64,000 bases of DNA from Pseudomonas sp. TNT3 (GCF_010095445.2 NZ_WFGV02000028.1:1-64000); one strand, 5' to 3'; positions 17,232 through 26,836 are shown, counted from the stretch's first letter. Translations and numbers: made by a program. The notes: generated by a model from the sequence alone, not told the origin.

Positions 17232-18674
17232 ATGAGCCACGACTATCCGAACATCGCCCGCGAGCTGCTGTTAAGCCTCGGTGGCAGCGACAACCTCGAG
17301 CAGGCCGCGCACTGCGTCACGCGCCTGCGCCTTGCGCTCAAGGACCCAAGCCTGGTCAACAGCGCCACGTTGAACCAGGTCGATCTGGTCAAGGGTTCGT
17401 TCTTTACCGGTGGCTTGTTCCAGGTGGTCATTGGCCCCGGCGAGGTGGAAAAGGTCTACGCCGAACTGCGCCGTCAAACCGGTCTGGCCGCGTCAACCAT
17501 CGCCGACGTCAAACAGAAAAGTGCTGAAAAGATCAACGCTGTGCAGCGTCTGGTGCGGGTGTTTTCCGACGTGTTCATGCCGATCCTGCCGGCGCTGATC
17601 ATCGCCGGCCTGCTGATGGGCATCAACAACCTGATCGGCGCCAAGGGCATGTTCATTGATGGCCAGACCCTGCTTGAAGCGTATCCCTCGCTCGACGGCC
17701 TCTGGAGCCTGATCAACCTGATGGCCAATACCTCGTTCGTGTTCCTGCCGGCGCTGGTGGGCTGGTCGGCGGCCAAGCGTTTTGGCGGGAGCGAAATCCT
17801 CGGCATCGTACTCGGCCTGATGCTGGTACATCCCGATCTGCTCAACGCCTGGAACTATGGCAAGGCCGTCGCGGGGCTGGACGGCCAAAGCCTGCCGTAC
17901 TTCGACATCCTCGGATGGTTTCAGATCGAAAAGGTCGGTTATCAAGGGCAGATTCTGCCGATCCTGCTGGCCGCGTATGTGATGAGCGTCATCGAGAAAT
18001 GGCTGCGGGCGCGGGTGCCTAACGCCATTCAATTGCTGGTGGTGCCCATCACCACCATCGTGGTCACCGGCGTGCTGGCATTGGCCGTGATCGGTCCGGT
18101 CACCCGGCACCTGGGGATCCTCATCACCGAAGGCGTGGTGCTGTTGTTCGACCTGGCGCCGATGGTGGGCGGGGCGATTTTTGGCCTGCTGTATGCGCCG
18201 CTGGTGATCACGGGCATGCACCACATGTTCCTGGCGGTGGACCTGCAGCTTATATCCACCCAGGGCGGCACGTTTATCTGGCCGATGATTGTCATGTCCA
18301 ACCTCGCCCAAGGCAGCGCCGCGCTGGCGGTGTTCTACATGACCCGCAATGTTCGGGATAAAAGCATGGCCTCCACTTCGGCGATTTCCGCTTATTTCGG
18401 CATCACGGAACCGGCCATGTTCGGGGTCAACCTGCGCTACAAATTTCCGTTCTACGCCGCGCTGATCGGCTCGGCGCTGGGGTGCATTTTCCTGTCATTG
18501 AACAAGGTCACGGCCTCGGCGATTGGTGTCGGCGGCTTGCCCGGATTTATCTCGATCGTTCCAGCGTTCATTCCGATGTTCGTGATCGGGATGATCATCG
18601 CCATGGTCGTGCCGTTTGTTTTGACCTGCGGGTTGAGCATGAAAATTGTCCGGCCTGGATACCGGGTCGCCTGA
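17232..18674 (+). CDS. treP: PTS trehalose transporter subunit IIBC
   Basis: This inner-membrane permease takes up trehalose and phosphorylates it to trehalose 6-phosphate. It has 480 residues. The N-terminal EIIB domain carries the phosphocysteine Cys28 in AAHCVTRLRL. The EIIC domain has about ten membrane segments and the substrate loop motif FGITEPAMFG. There is no EIIA domain, which is supplied by the EIIA-HPr-EI fusion encoded downstream. I start at ATG 17232 (MSHDYPNIA), preceded by CGGAAGAA. The frame is also open to 17193. It is the first gene of the five-gene trehalose operon and is controlled by TreR. Confidence 0.93.
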   Translation: MSHDYPNIARELLLSLGGSDNLEQAAHCVTRLRLALKDPSLVNSATLNQVDLVKGSFFTGGLFQVVIGPGEVEKVYAELRRQTGLAASTIADVKQKSAEKINAVQRLVRVFSDVFMPILPALIIAGLLMGINNLIGAKGMFIDGQTLLEAYPSLDGLWSLINLMANTSFVFLPALVGWSAAKRFGGSEILGIVLGLMLVHPDLLNAWNYGKAVAGLDGQSLPYFDILGWFQIEKVGYQGQILPILLAAYVMSVIEKWLRARVPNAIQLLVVPITTIVVTGVLALAVIGPVTRHLGILITEGVVLLFDLAPMVGGAIFGLLYAPLVITGMHHMFLAVDLQLISTQGGTFIWPMIVMSNLAQGSAALAVFYMTRNVRDKSMASTSAISAYFGITEPAMFGVNLRYKFPFYAALIGSALGCIFLSLNKVTASAIGVGGLPGFISIVPAFIPMFVIGMIIAMVVPFVLTCGLSMKIVRPGYRVA

Positions 18675-18677
18675 CAA

Positions 18678-18750
18678 ACCGCTATCGCAAGCAAGCGGTG
18701 CTCCTACAGGGCGCACGCCTTGTAGGAGCAAGGCTTGCCCGCGATGAGGC
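18678..18750. repeat. degenerate REP pair inside the trehalose operon
   Basis: Two REP-like half sites (GCAAGCGGTGCTCCTACAGG and TGTAGGAGCAAGGCTTGCCC) lie between treP and the phosphotrehalase gene. A REP pair inside an operon may affect mRNA stability or stoichiometry. Confidence 0.6.
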
Positions 18751-18789
18751 CATAACGGACACCACAAAACCATTTGAAGGAACCCCGCC

Positions 18790-20439
18790 ATGCAAGACTG
18801 GCAACGCTCCGTGATCTACCAGATCTACCCAAAGAGTTTTCACAGCCACGCCGGTAACCCCACGGGAGATTTGCTCGGTGTCGTGGCCAAGCTCGATTAC
18901 CTGCATTGGCTGGGCGTCGATTGCTTGTGGATCACACCCTTCCTGCGCTCACCCCAGCGCGACAACGGTTACGACATCAGCGATTACTACGCCATCGACC
19001 CGAGCTACGGGACCATGGCCGATTGCGAGTTGCTGATCGCCGAGGCCGGCAAGCGCGGGATCAAGCTGATGCTCGATATCGTGGTCAACCACACCTCGAT
19101 CGAGCACAGCTGGTTCCAGCAGGCCCGCAGCAGCCTAGACAACCCGTACCGCGACTTCTACATCTGGCGCGACCAGCCTAACAATTGGGAATCCAAGTTC
19201 GGCGGCTCGGCCTGGGAGTACGAAGCCCAGACCGGGCAATACTTCCTCCACCTGTTCGATCACACACAGGCCGACCTGAATTGGGACAACCCGAAGGTGC
19301 GCGCCGAAGTCTTCAAGATGATGCGTTTCTGGCGTGACAAAGGCGTGGGTGGATTCCGTCTGGACGTGATCAACCTGATCTCCAAACCGGCAGATTTCCC
19401 CGAGGACAACAGCGACGGCCGACGTTTCTATACCGACGGCCCGAACGTCCACGACTACCTTCAGCAAATGCATCGCGAAGTGTTCGAAGGGCATGACCTG
19501 ATCAACGTCGGCGAGATGTCATCCACCAGCCTGGAGCACTGCATTCGTTACTCGAAGCCGGCCTCGAAAGAACTGTCGATGACCTTCAATTTCCACCACC
19601 TGAAGGTTGACTACCCGAACTTGCAGAAGTGGGTTCGCGCCGATTTCGATTTTCTCGAACTCAAGCGCATCCTTTCCGATTGGCAGACCGGCATGCAGGC
19701 CGGCGGTGGCTGGAACGCGCTGTTCTGGTGTAACCACGACCAGCCGCGGGTGGTCTCGCGTTTTGGCAATGACGGAGAGTACCGCGCTGTCTCGGCGAAG
19801 ATGCTCGGCACGGCATTGCACTTCCTCCAGGGCACGCCGTTTGTGTACCAGGGCGAAGAACTGGGCATGACCAATCCGGGTTTCGATCACATCGATCAAT
19901 ACCGTGATGTCGAAACCCTGAACATCCATCGCCTGCAGCGCGATGCCGGTGTCAGCGACGCCGATAACATGGCGGCGATCATGCAGAAATCCCGGGACAA
20001 CGGTCGCACGCCGATGCACTGGAACTGCGAGCCGAACGCCGGTTTCAGCGCGGGTGTGCCGTGGATCGACGTGCCGGCCAACGCTGCGCAGATCAACGTG
20101 GCCACTCAACTCGACGACGCGGATTCAGTGTTGCATCACTACCGTCAACTGATCGCGTTGCGTCGCCATGAAGCGTTGATGTCGGACGGCGTGTACCGGC
20201 AGCTGTTGCCCGAGCACCCGCAGATCTGGGCGTATGTGCGCGAAGGCGCCGGCGAACGCCTGCTGGTGTTGAACAACTTCTACGGCACGCCTTGCGAGGT
20301 CGAACTGCCGGATTACGTGATCAACGAGACGATGGCTCAACGTCGGGTGATCAGCAATTACCCGGACTGTCCGCCGCGACATCGCCAGGTGAGTTTGCGG
20401 CCTTATGAGTCGTTCGTGCTGCACCTGACCAACCACTAA
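18790..20439 (+). CDS. treC: alpha,alpha-phosphotrehalase (GH13)
   Basis: This cytoplasmic enzyme hydrolyses trehalose 6-phosphate to glucose and glucose 6-phosphate. It has 549 residues, typical of TreC-type GH13 enzymes. The start is MQDWQRSVIYQIYPKSF. The (beta/alpha)8 barrel shows DIVVNHTS, then catalytic nucleophile Asp192 in GFRLDVINLI, acid/base Glu242 in NVGEMSS and Asp317 in NHDQPR. A small C-terminal beta domain (about 465-549) follows. It is second in the operon after treP. In some Pseudomonas annotations the same gene is called treA. Confidence 0.92.
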   Translation: MQDWQRSVIYQIYPKSFHSHAGNPTGDLLGVVAKLDYLHWLGVDCLWITPFLRSPQRDNGYDISDYYAIDPSYGTMADCELLIAEAGKRGIKLMLDIVVNHTSIEHSWFQQARSSLDNPYRDFYIWRDQPNNWESKFGGSAWEYEAQTGQYFLHLFDHTQADLNWDNPKVRAEVFKMMRFWRDKGVGGFRLDVINLISKPADFPEDNSDGRRFYTDGPNVHDYLQQMHREVFEGHDLINVGEMSSTSLEHCIRYSKPASKELSMTFNFHHLKVDYPNLQKWVRADFDFLELKRILSDWQTGMQAGGGWNALFWCNHDQPRVVSRFGNDGEYRAVSAKMLGTALHFLQGTPFVYQGEELGMTNPGFDHIDQYRDVETLNIHRLQRDAGVSDADNMAAIMQKSRDNGRTPMHWNCEPNAGFSAGVPWIDVPANAAQINVATQLDDADSVLHHYRQLIALRRHEALMSDGVYRQLLPEHPQIWAYVREGAGERLLVLNNFYGTPCEVELPDYVINETMAQRRVISNYPDCPPRHRQVSLRPYESFVLHLTNH

Positions 20440-20521
20440 AAACACGCGTTTTAAAAAACACGCAGAACGCTGCGCGGGGGAGTTTTGCGCGCCGATTTTG
20501 CTGCTGCACACAATAAAAATA

Positions 20522-21757
20522 ATGGGGTGGCTCTTGAAAACAACAATAAATCGCAGTCTTTCAGTGGCAGGGGCTTGTCTGATGTTGCCTCTAACAGCCG
20601 AGGCGCTCGAGTTCGGCGGTTACTTGCGCAGTGGGGTCGGCACTTCCGTCAATAGCAGCGCCCAGTCGTGTTTCCAGTTGCCGGGCGCGCAGACCAAATA
20701 CCGTTTGGGCAATGAATGCGAGCAATATGGGGAACTGGAATTACGCCAGGACCTGTACACCCTGGACGACGGTTCGGTACTCAGCGTCGATGGCATGGCG
20801 TCGTTGTACAACCAGTACGATCGCAGCCTGACGTTCAAGGGTGACAACGGTTCGGTTCGCTTGCCGCAGCTGTACTCGCAGTGGTCGAACCTGCCCAGTC
20901 TCAACGGTGGCTCGTTGTGGGCCGGTCGGCGTTACTACAAGCGTAACGATATCCACATTTCCGATTTCTACTACTGGAACCAGAGCGCCACCGGAGGTGG
21001 TATCGAGGACGTATTGATCGGCGACTTGAAATACAGCTACGCGTTCTCGCGCAAGGACAACCTTTACCAGAAGGACTACATCAATCGTCATGATTTCAAC
21101 GTGGCCGGTTTCAACACCAACCCCGGCGGTCAGCTGGAAGTCGGGCTGAGCTACATCGACAAGCCCGACAGCCGCGATGCACATCGTGGCTGGGCGATAA
21201 CCACCCAGCATGTGCAACAGGGTTTTCTGGGCGGAAAGAACAAACTGGCGTTCCAGTACGGCGAAGGTCCCGGCACCGGGCTGGGCTATACCGGTAACGT
21301 GAAACTGGACGACAGCAACAAAAGCTATCGGGTGGTGGAGTTCTTCGACTGGCAAGTGACTCCGCGATTTGGCGGGCAGGTCGAGGCGGTTTACCAGAAG
21401 GATATTCGTGCGGACGGTGGCGATCAGAACTGGATGTCCCTGGGCGTTCGTCCGGCTTACGCGATCACCGAGCAGTTCAAGCTGGTGACCGAACTGGGGC
21501 ACGATCAGGTCGACGCCGCGGGCGGTACGCGCAAGTTGAGCAAGTTCACCATCGCCCCGACCTGGTCACCCAAAGGCCCTGAGTTCTGGGCACGTCCCGA
21601 GGTGCGTCTGTATTACACCTATGCCAGCTGGAACGAGGCGGCCAAGCGGGCGGCGAATGAACTGGCCAAGGGTTCGGCGCTGTCCGACACCGGCGCCTTC
21701 AGCACGGCGCGCCACGGTGCGAATGTCGGTGTGCAGGTCGAGTATTGGTGGAAATAA
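20522..21757 (+). CDS. maltoporin/LamB-like outer-membrane porin
   Basis: An outer-membrane carbohydrate porin of about 411 residues, presumably for trehalose because it lies inside the trehalose operon. After a signal peptide ending in TAEA, the mature part begins LEFGGYLRSGVGTSVNS, as in LamB-type porins. Alternating aromatic beta strands run to a C-terminal aromatic signature ending QVEYWWK. The start is uncertain: ATG 20522 or TTG 20534, the latter preceded closely by GGGGTGG. A pair of conserved cysteines near the N-terminus (SAQSCFQ, GNECEQ) may form a disulfide. Confidence 0.85.
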   Translation: MGWLLKTTINRSLSVAGACLMLPLTAEALEFGGYLRSGVGTSVNSSAQSCFQLPGAQTKYRLGNECEQYGELELRQDLYTLDDGSVLSVDGMASLYNQYDRSLTFKGDNGSVRLPQLYSQWSNLPSLNGGSLWAGRRYYKRNDIHISDFYYWNQSATGGGIEDVLIGDLKYSYAFSRKDNLYQKDYINRHDFNVAGFNTNPGGQLEVGLSYIDKPDSRDAHRGWAITTQHVQQGFLGGKNKLAFQYGEGPGTGLGYTGNVKLDDSNKSYRVVEFFDWQVTPRFGGQVEAVYQKDIRADGGDQNWMSLGVRPAYAITEQFKLVTELGHDQVDAAGGTRKLSKFTIAPTWSPKGPEFWARPEVRLYYTYASWNEAAKRAANELAKGSALSDTGAFSTARHGANVGVQVEYWWK

Positions 21758-21801
21758 AAGATCGCATGTCTTCTATAAAGAACAAAACAGCAGGTGACGT
21801 C

Positions 21802-24336
21802 ATGGCCACACCCCAACAACTGCAACTGCTAGCACCTTTGTCCGGCGTGTTGATGCCACTGGATCAAGTGCCGGATCCGGTGTTTTCCAGTCGCGTGATC
21901 GGCGATGGCGTGTGTATCGACCCGACTTCGCAATCCTTGTACGCACCGCTGTCGGGCGTGATCAGCAATGTGCAGGCAAGCGGGCACGCCGTTAGCATCA
22001 CCGACGATAACGGTGTGCAAGTGTTGATGCACATCGGGCTCGACACCGTGAACCTGGCCGGCAACGGTTTCACGCGGCGGGTCGAAGAAGGTCAGCGGGT
22101 CGAGGCCGGTCAGGTGCTGATCGAATTCGATGCCGATTACCTCTCCATGAATGCACGAAGTCTGTTGACGCTGATGCTGGTGGTGAGTGGTGAGCCTTTC
22201 ACGTGGCTGACACCGGAGTCGGGCCTGGTGGAAAGCGGCCAGCCGCTGCTGAGTTTGAATTCGGTCGGGCAGGCATCTGATGTGGCGACGTCGGACGAGG
22301 GCGAAGCGCTGTTTTCAAGTCAGGTAACACTGGCCAACCCAAATGGCTTGCACGCCCGTCCAGCGGCGGTGTTCGCCCAGGCGGCGAAAGAGTTTTCAGC
22401 CAGTATCTACCTGCATAAACAGCAAGAGCGTGCGAATGCCAAATCGTTGGTCGCGGTCATGGCGTTGCAGACGGCCTTGGGCGATAGCGTACACATCAGC
22501 GCGGCGGGGCCGGACGCTGAAGCGGCGATCCGGACCCTTGTCGCACTACTGACCGAGGGCTGCGGGGAAGCCGTAGTGCGGGTGGTCGACGCCGATGCCG
22601 AGGTCGTTGCAGATTCATCGCTGAAGGTGTTGCGCGGGGTCTGTGCGTCGCCCGGTTCTGTGTTGGGTGCGGTCGTGCAGATCGCCACCCAGACGTTCGA
22701 CGTCAGCGAGTTCGGCATTAGTGCGCAGGTCGAGCGCGGACAGTTGGCCCGTGCGTTGGCCGAAGCGCTAGAGGGTTTGCAGACGCTGCGCGACAACGCC
22801 TCGGGGGACGCTCGTGCAGAAATCTTCAAGGCTCATCAGGAATTGCTAGAAGACCCGACGCTGCTGGAACAGGCCCATTCGCTGATCAGTGAAGGGAAGA
22901 GCGCCGCGTATGCGTGGCGTGAGGCAACCGAAGCCACCGCCCTCTTGTTCAAAAGCCTCGGCAGTTCGTTACTGGCTGAACGGGCGGCGGACCTGACGGA
23001 TGTCGGTCAGCGAGTGCTCAAACTGATTTTGGGTGTGCAAGATGACGCTCTGGACCTGCCTGACGGGGCGATTCTGATTGCCGATCAACTGACGCCTTCC
23101 CAGACGGCCGGGCTCGACACGCGCAAGGTGTCGGGTTTCGCCACGGTCGGCGGTGGGGCTACCAGCCACGTCGCGATTCTCGCCCGCGCGTTCGGTTTGC
23201 CAGCGATTTGCGGGTTGCCGGTTCAAGTGCTGGCGCTGGCCAACGGTACCCAGGTGCTGCTCGACGCCGACAAAGGAGAGCTGCACCTTGACCCGGATCT
23301 GGCGGCCATCGAACAGCTGCAAGCCCGGCGTGAGCAACAACAGCATCGACATCGTCACGAACTGGCGCAAGCGACGCTGGCGGCCTGCACCCGCGATGGT
23401 CATCACATCGAGGTAACGGCCAACGTCGCCTCGCTCAGTGACACGGAGCAAGCGCTGACCCTCGGCGGGGAGGGTGTCGGTCTGTTGCGTTCGGAGTTCT
23501 TGTATCTGGATCGCAATCACGCGCCCACTCACGAAGAGCAGTCGTCCACCTACAGCGCCATCGCTCGCGCACTGGGACCTGAGCGCAATCTGGTGGTGCG
23601 CACACTGGATGTCGGCGGTGACAAACCCTTGGCCTACGTGCCGATGGACAGCGAAACCAATCCGTTTCTCGGCATGCGCGGCATTCGTTTGTGCCTGGAG
23701 CGCCCGCAGCTGTTGCGCGACCAGTTCAGGGCCATCCTGAGCTGCGTCGGGTTGACCCGGCTGCACATCATGCTGCCAATGATCACGCAGCTGTCGGAGC
23801 TGCGTCTGGCCCGCCAGATACTCGAGGAAGAGGCGCTGGCGTTGGGCCTGACCGAGCAGCCGAAACTGGGGATCATGATCGAAGTGCCAGCGGCGGCCTT
23901 GATGGCTGACCTGTTTGCGCCCGAAGTGGATTTTTTCTCGATCGGCACCAACGACCTGACGCAATACACCTTGGCCATGGACCGCGATCACTCGCGTCTG
24001 GCGAGTCAGGCCGACAGTTTCCACCCCTCGGTGCTGCGACTGATCGCCAGCACCGTGAAGGCGGCCCACGAGCACGGCAAATGGGTCGGCGTGTGCGGCG
24101 CCATGGCGTCCGAAACGTTGGCAGTGCCGTTGCTGTTGGGCCTTGGAGTTGATGAGCTGTCGGTGAGCGTGCCCTTGATTCCGACGATCAAGGCAGTGGT
24201 GCGGGAAGTGGACTTGCAGGACTGCCAAGCCATCGCCCGGCAAGTCCTGGGCCTGGAAAGCGCCGAGCAGGTTCGCGAGGCTTTACGGCTGTATCACGCA
24301 GCGACCGTCAACACTTCACGGGTTATGGAGTACTGA
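21802..24336 (+). CDS. PTS multiphosphoryl transfer protein (EIIA-HPr-EI fusion)
   Basis: A single 844-residue protein holding the whole soluble PTS relay, so this sugar system needs no other PTS components. The EIIA(Glc)-type domain (about 1-150) is phosphorylated at His77 (LMHIGLD). The HPr domain (about 170-260) uses His184 in NGLHARPAA. Enzyme I follows, with His456 in GGATSHVAILAR and the C-terminal PEP-binding domain (GIMIEVPAA, FFSIGTNDLTQY, GVCGAMASE). Phosphate should pass from PEP through EI, HPr and EIIA to Cys28 of TreP. I choose ATG 21802, preceded by AGGTGA. An ATG at 21766 is possible. It follows the porin gene directly. Confidence 0.93.
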   Translation: MATPQQLQLLAPLSGVLMPLDQVPDPVFSSRVIGDGVCIDPTSQSLYAPLSGVISNVQASGHAVSITDDNGVQVLMHIGLDTVNLAGNGFTRRVEEGQRVEAGQVLIEFDADYLSMNARSLLTLMLVVSGEPFTWLTPESGLVESGQPLLSLNSVGQASDVATSDEGEALFSSQVTLANPNGLHARPAAVFAQAAKEFSASIYLHKQQERANAKSLVAVMALQTALGDSVHISAAGPDAEAAIRTLVALLTEGCGEAVVRVVDADAEVVADSSLKVLRGVCASPGSVLGAVVQIATQTFDVSEFGISAQVERGQLARALAEALEGLQTLRDNASGDARAEIFKAHQELLEDPTLLEQAHSLISEGKSAAYAWREATEATALLFKSLGSSLLAERAADLTDVGQRVLKLILGVQDDALDLPDGAILIADQLTPSQTAGLDTRKVSGFATVGGGATSHVAILARAFGLPAICGLPVQVLALANGTQVLLDADKGELHLDPDLAAIEQLQARREQQQHRHRHELAQATLAACTRDGHHIEVTANVASLSDTEQALTLGGEGVGLLRSEFLYLDRNHAPTHEEQSSTYSAIARALGPERNLVVRTLDVGGDKPLAYVPMDSETNPFLGMRGIRLCLERPQLLRDQFRAILSCVGLTRLHIMLPMITQLSELRLARQILEEEALALGLTEQPKLGIMIEVPAAALMADLFAPEVDFFSIGTNDLTQYTLAMDRDHSRLASQADSFHPSVLRLIASTVKAAHEHGKWVGVCGAMASETLAVPLLLGLGVDELSVSVPLIPTIKAVVREVDLQDCQAIARQVLGLESAEQVREALRLYHAATVNTSRVMEY

Positions 24337-24338
24337 AC

Positions 24339-24632
24339 ATGTTCGAGAAAATGCAGCAGGCGTTCTGGAAAGCGTTGACGCCGGATCTGGTGGTGGACGA
24401 GCCGAAAGCAGTGGCACCGGTCCTTTCGGGCCTGGCGCCTGATGTCGTGGCAGCATTAGGTGGGGTGGATAACCTCAAATCGCAACAACCCGTAGCGCTG
24501 ACCCGGGTTCGGGTGGAATTGCAGGATGTGGCGCGGATGGATCGGCAGGCTTTGACCCGTGCTGGTGTGCCGGCAGTCATGATGCTGGATGACGGAGTTG
24601 TGCATCTGATTACCGGCCTTCAGGGATCCTAG
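24339..24632 (+). CDS. stand-alone EIIB-like protein lacking the phosphocysteine
   Basis: A 97-residue protein whose ATG lies two bases after the multiphosphoryl transfer protein stop. Residues 32-90 follow the EIIB(Glc) fold pattern: LGGVDNLKS, then VALTRVRVELQDVA, then AGVPAVMMLDDGVVHLITG. The strictly conserved Cys of active EIIB domains (HCVTRLR in TreP) is replaced by Ala53, so it cannot carry phosphate in the normal way. A regulatory or decoy role, or a vestigial domain, is possible. It is the last gene of the operon. I assign the fold with fair confidence, but the function is unknown. Confidence 0.75.
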   Translation: MFEKMQQAFWKALTPDLVVDEPKAVAPVLSGLAPDVVAALGGVDNLKSQQPVALTRVRVELQDVARMDRQALTRAGVPAVMMLDDGVVHLITGLQGS

Positions 24633-24636
24633 GGTT

Positions 24637-24700
24637 TTCAAAAGACCGCAGCCGTCGCCAGCTCCTACATTTTGAATGTCGTAATCCGTAGTAGCTGCCG
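24637..24700. repeat. decayed REP element
   Basis: Degenerate arms (AAAGACCGCAGCCGTCGCCAGCTCCTACA and GTAGCTGCCGAAGG) belong to the GGCTGCGATC class at the end of the trehalose operon. The arms no longer pair well. Confidence 0.5.
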
Positions 24701-24763
24701 AAGGTGGAATGCTCCGAAGCAAAAGCTGCCGTTTTCAATGAACGGCAACGGCTGGCGTAGGTA

Positions 24764-26836
24764 TTAGAGAAACTGTGATCTAATCAAATCCGTATCGAAT
24801 GGCGTTATTCCTTGATCAGGCGCAAACACCGCCTGTGCCTGTTGTGGCGAAGCCACCCGTTCGCCCCGTGCTCGAACATGTAAATCGAACAGCGTCTCCA
24901 AATCAGGCCGCGGTGTATGTACCAACGCCCGCAGCATCAACGATATCCCACTGAGGTTGTTCCCGACATTATTCCAGCGGGTAGATGAAGTGAGTCCAAG
25001 ATCGGCCCAAATCATGCGCCGTTCCTGCAAGTCCATCACGAATGGCAGACAGATAACGGTGTCGGATGCTATATCGATACGGTCGAACACGGATCGAGGC
25101 TCGAATACCTCACCCGAAGCTGTGTCAGCGCGGGCCATCCAGCCTGCGAAGCACTCTGGAAGATCGCAGTACGGCTGCTCGGTGAATGAATTAATAGACG
25201 TGACGACGTAGCGGATACCCTTCTTAACGAGAAGGTCAAGGTCGAGATCGATGAACTCCGAAGCCCCGTCGGGCGCGTCGACGATGTCTCCGCTGTGGTA
25301 CCCGCCGAAACCTTTCAGGTTGTAGTACGCGACCGTTTCTATGAACACGAAGTTGACGTCGAAAAATGCAGCTGATAAGTCGATGTCCGTGCGTCCGCGA
25401 CCGTTCTTCCACCACAAGAAAAGGCGAATGAAACGTGTGTCAGGCATAGGCAACCGACTGCCTCGCACCAGCGTTCGTAGCGACTTTGATGAGGCACGCT
25501 GCGCCAGCGGCACCCTGAAGTCGCGTAATGCTGGATCGATGAAACAGCGGCCTAACGGCGGCAGTGACACGAAACGCTTTACGAGAGCGTCCTCGCAGAT
25601 CCGAGCTGCACGAGCCAGCACGTCGGGGGTGAGGAGTTCGCGTCGATCCCTGATGCCATACACCTTGGCGAATGAACCTTTCGGTGTGAAGGCTCTTAGG
25701 GGAAGGGGGCGCGGAGCACGTACTTGAGCCAGCAACTGCAGCAGGACAGGTGAGGACACTTGTGTCGCAACAGCCTCGAAAGCGTTGAGAACCGACTCTG
25801 GTTCCGTCGCGCGCCGCAGGGTCGCGTCCAGCCGTCGCGCGAACTCGCCAGGACGGCTCTGTAGTATGGGCGTAAGTGTTGCTATGTGACGCTGGGCAAG
25901 CAATGTTTCGACACGTGATTCAAATGAAGTTGACGCTTCGTTGCGACGCGCTGCCGTGATGGCGGCTAACGCTCGTGGATATTTGTCGGCGTAGTCGCCA
26001 GGATGCAGTACTTCAGCCAGGCGTTTCCAGCGCTCAGCATGTCGCATTACGTCTTCTGCAGCGTTGGGTATGTGGTCGAGTAGGCGCAACAGCAGGCGGC
26101 GCATCGAGCGCTTCATCGCTGTGAAACGTGTTGAAGCTGTCGTCAGCGACACGTCTCCTCCATTCAGCGCGACCGCAAGTCGTAGCACATCAGTCGCCGT
26201 TTCGACGTTTCGCTCCAGGAATGCATCCACCCGTGCATCGCTGGTGACATGCAGGATAAGTGCGCCGCCAAGCTGTGCACGGATCTCCCGGAACGGGACG
26301 GCCTCAGGTAGCAGACGGAACACATCGCTTTTGTAATTTCGGACAAACCAGACGACATCGGCAGTTTCCGCGTCGGAGAGCGAGGTGTGCGATGAAACCA
26401 GCGGTTCGAGCAGTGACTCGAACTCAGAGACGCTTCCCGGTTCGATAACGCGGGATATGAAGTTGCCTTCAAGCATCGCAGGCCGCAGGTGTTCAGTCGG
26501 TGGTAAACGTCGAAGCGTGAGGTAGTGAATGACGGCGTTAAAGTACAACTCTGCCTCTGAGGCCGTCAGAACTTGATCTGGAAAGTCAGGATAAAACGGT
26601 CGGTGGTGTACGTGAGCGCCAGTCTCCCGCCGAAGCACTCCGACAATTTCGCGCAGCCAGTGCTTTAGTTCTGTCGCTGACAACATGCCGATTTGCTCAA
26701 TCAGAGGCTCTGATAGTACGCATCGGAACGCCGCGACTTCCCGGACAGCCGACGCGACCTGAGCGCGCGTGGCACCGCCAGTGCCAATCGGTACGTGAAC
26801 TTTGGTTCGGCGACGCAGGAACAGCTCCTGATTCAT
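24764..26836 (-). CDS. orphan MXAN_6230/SCO0854-like (TerD-associated) protein
   Basis: A 690-residue soluble protein with no signal peptide or membrane segment. Residues 1-440 are helical and Arg-rich with no motif I can name. The C-terminal part (about 450-690) reads ASKSLRTLVRGSRLPMP, TDIDLSAAFFD, YHSGDIVDAPDGASEFIDLD, SINSFTEQPYCDLPECFAGWM. From memory this resembles the C-terminal region of the MXAN_6230/SCO0854 family, linked to TerD-like stress modules. The RING domain described for some members is not evident. ATG 26836 has a strong AAGGAGAA site. Codon use looks less GC3-biased than its neighbours and no ter genes are nearby, so horizontal acquisition is likely. The role is not known. 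Confidence 0.65.
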   Translation of the reverse strand: MNQELFLRRRTKVHVPIGTGGATRAQVASAVREVAAFRCVLSEPLIEQIGMLSATELKHWLREIVGVLRRETGAHVHHRPFYPDFPDQVLTASEAELYFNAVIHYLTLRRLPPTEHLRPAMLEGNFISRVIEPGSVSEFESLLEPLVSSHTSLSDAETADVVWFVRNYKSDVFRLLPEAVPFREIRAQLGGALILHVTSDARVDAFLERNVETATDVLRLAVALNGGDVSLTTASTRFTAMKRSMRRLLLRLLDHIPNAAEDVMRHAERWKRLAEVLHPGDYADKYPRALAAITAARRNEASTSFESRVETLLAQRHIATLTPILQSRPGEFARRLDATLRRATEPESVLNAFEAVATQVSSPVLLQLLAQVRAPRPLPLRAFTPKGSFAKVYGIRDRRELLTPDVLARAARICEDALVKRFVSLPPLGRCFIDPALRDFRVPLAQRASSKSLRTLVRGSRLPMPDTRFIRLFLWWKNGRGRTDIDLSAAFFDVNFVFIETVAYYNLKGFGGYHSGDIVDAPDGASEFIDLDLDLLVKKGIRYVVTSINSFTEQPYCDLPECFAGWMARADTASGEVFEPRSVFDRIDIASDTVICLPFVMDLQERRMIWADLGLTSSTRWNNVGNNLSGISLMLRALVHTPRPDLETLFDLHVRARGERVASPQQAQAVFAPDQGITPFDTDLIRSQFL

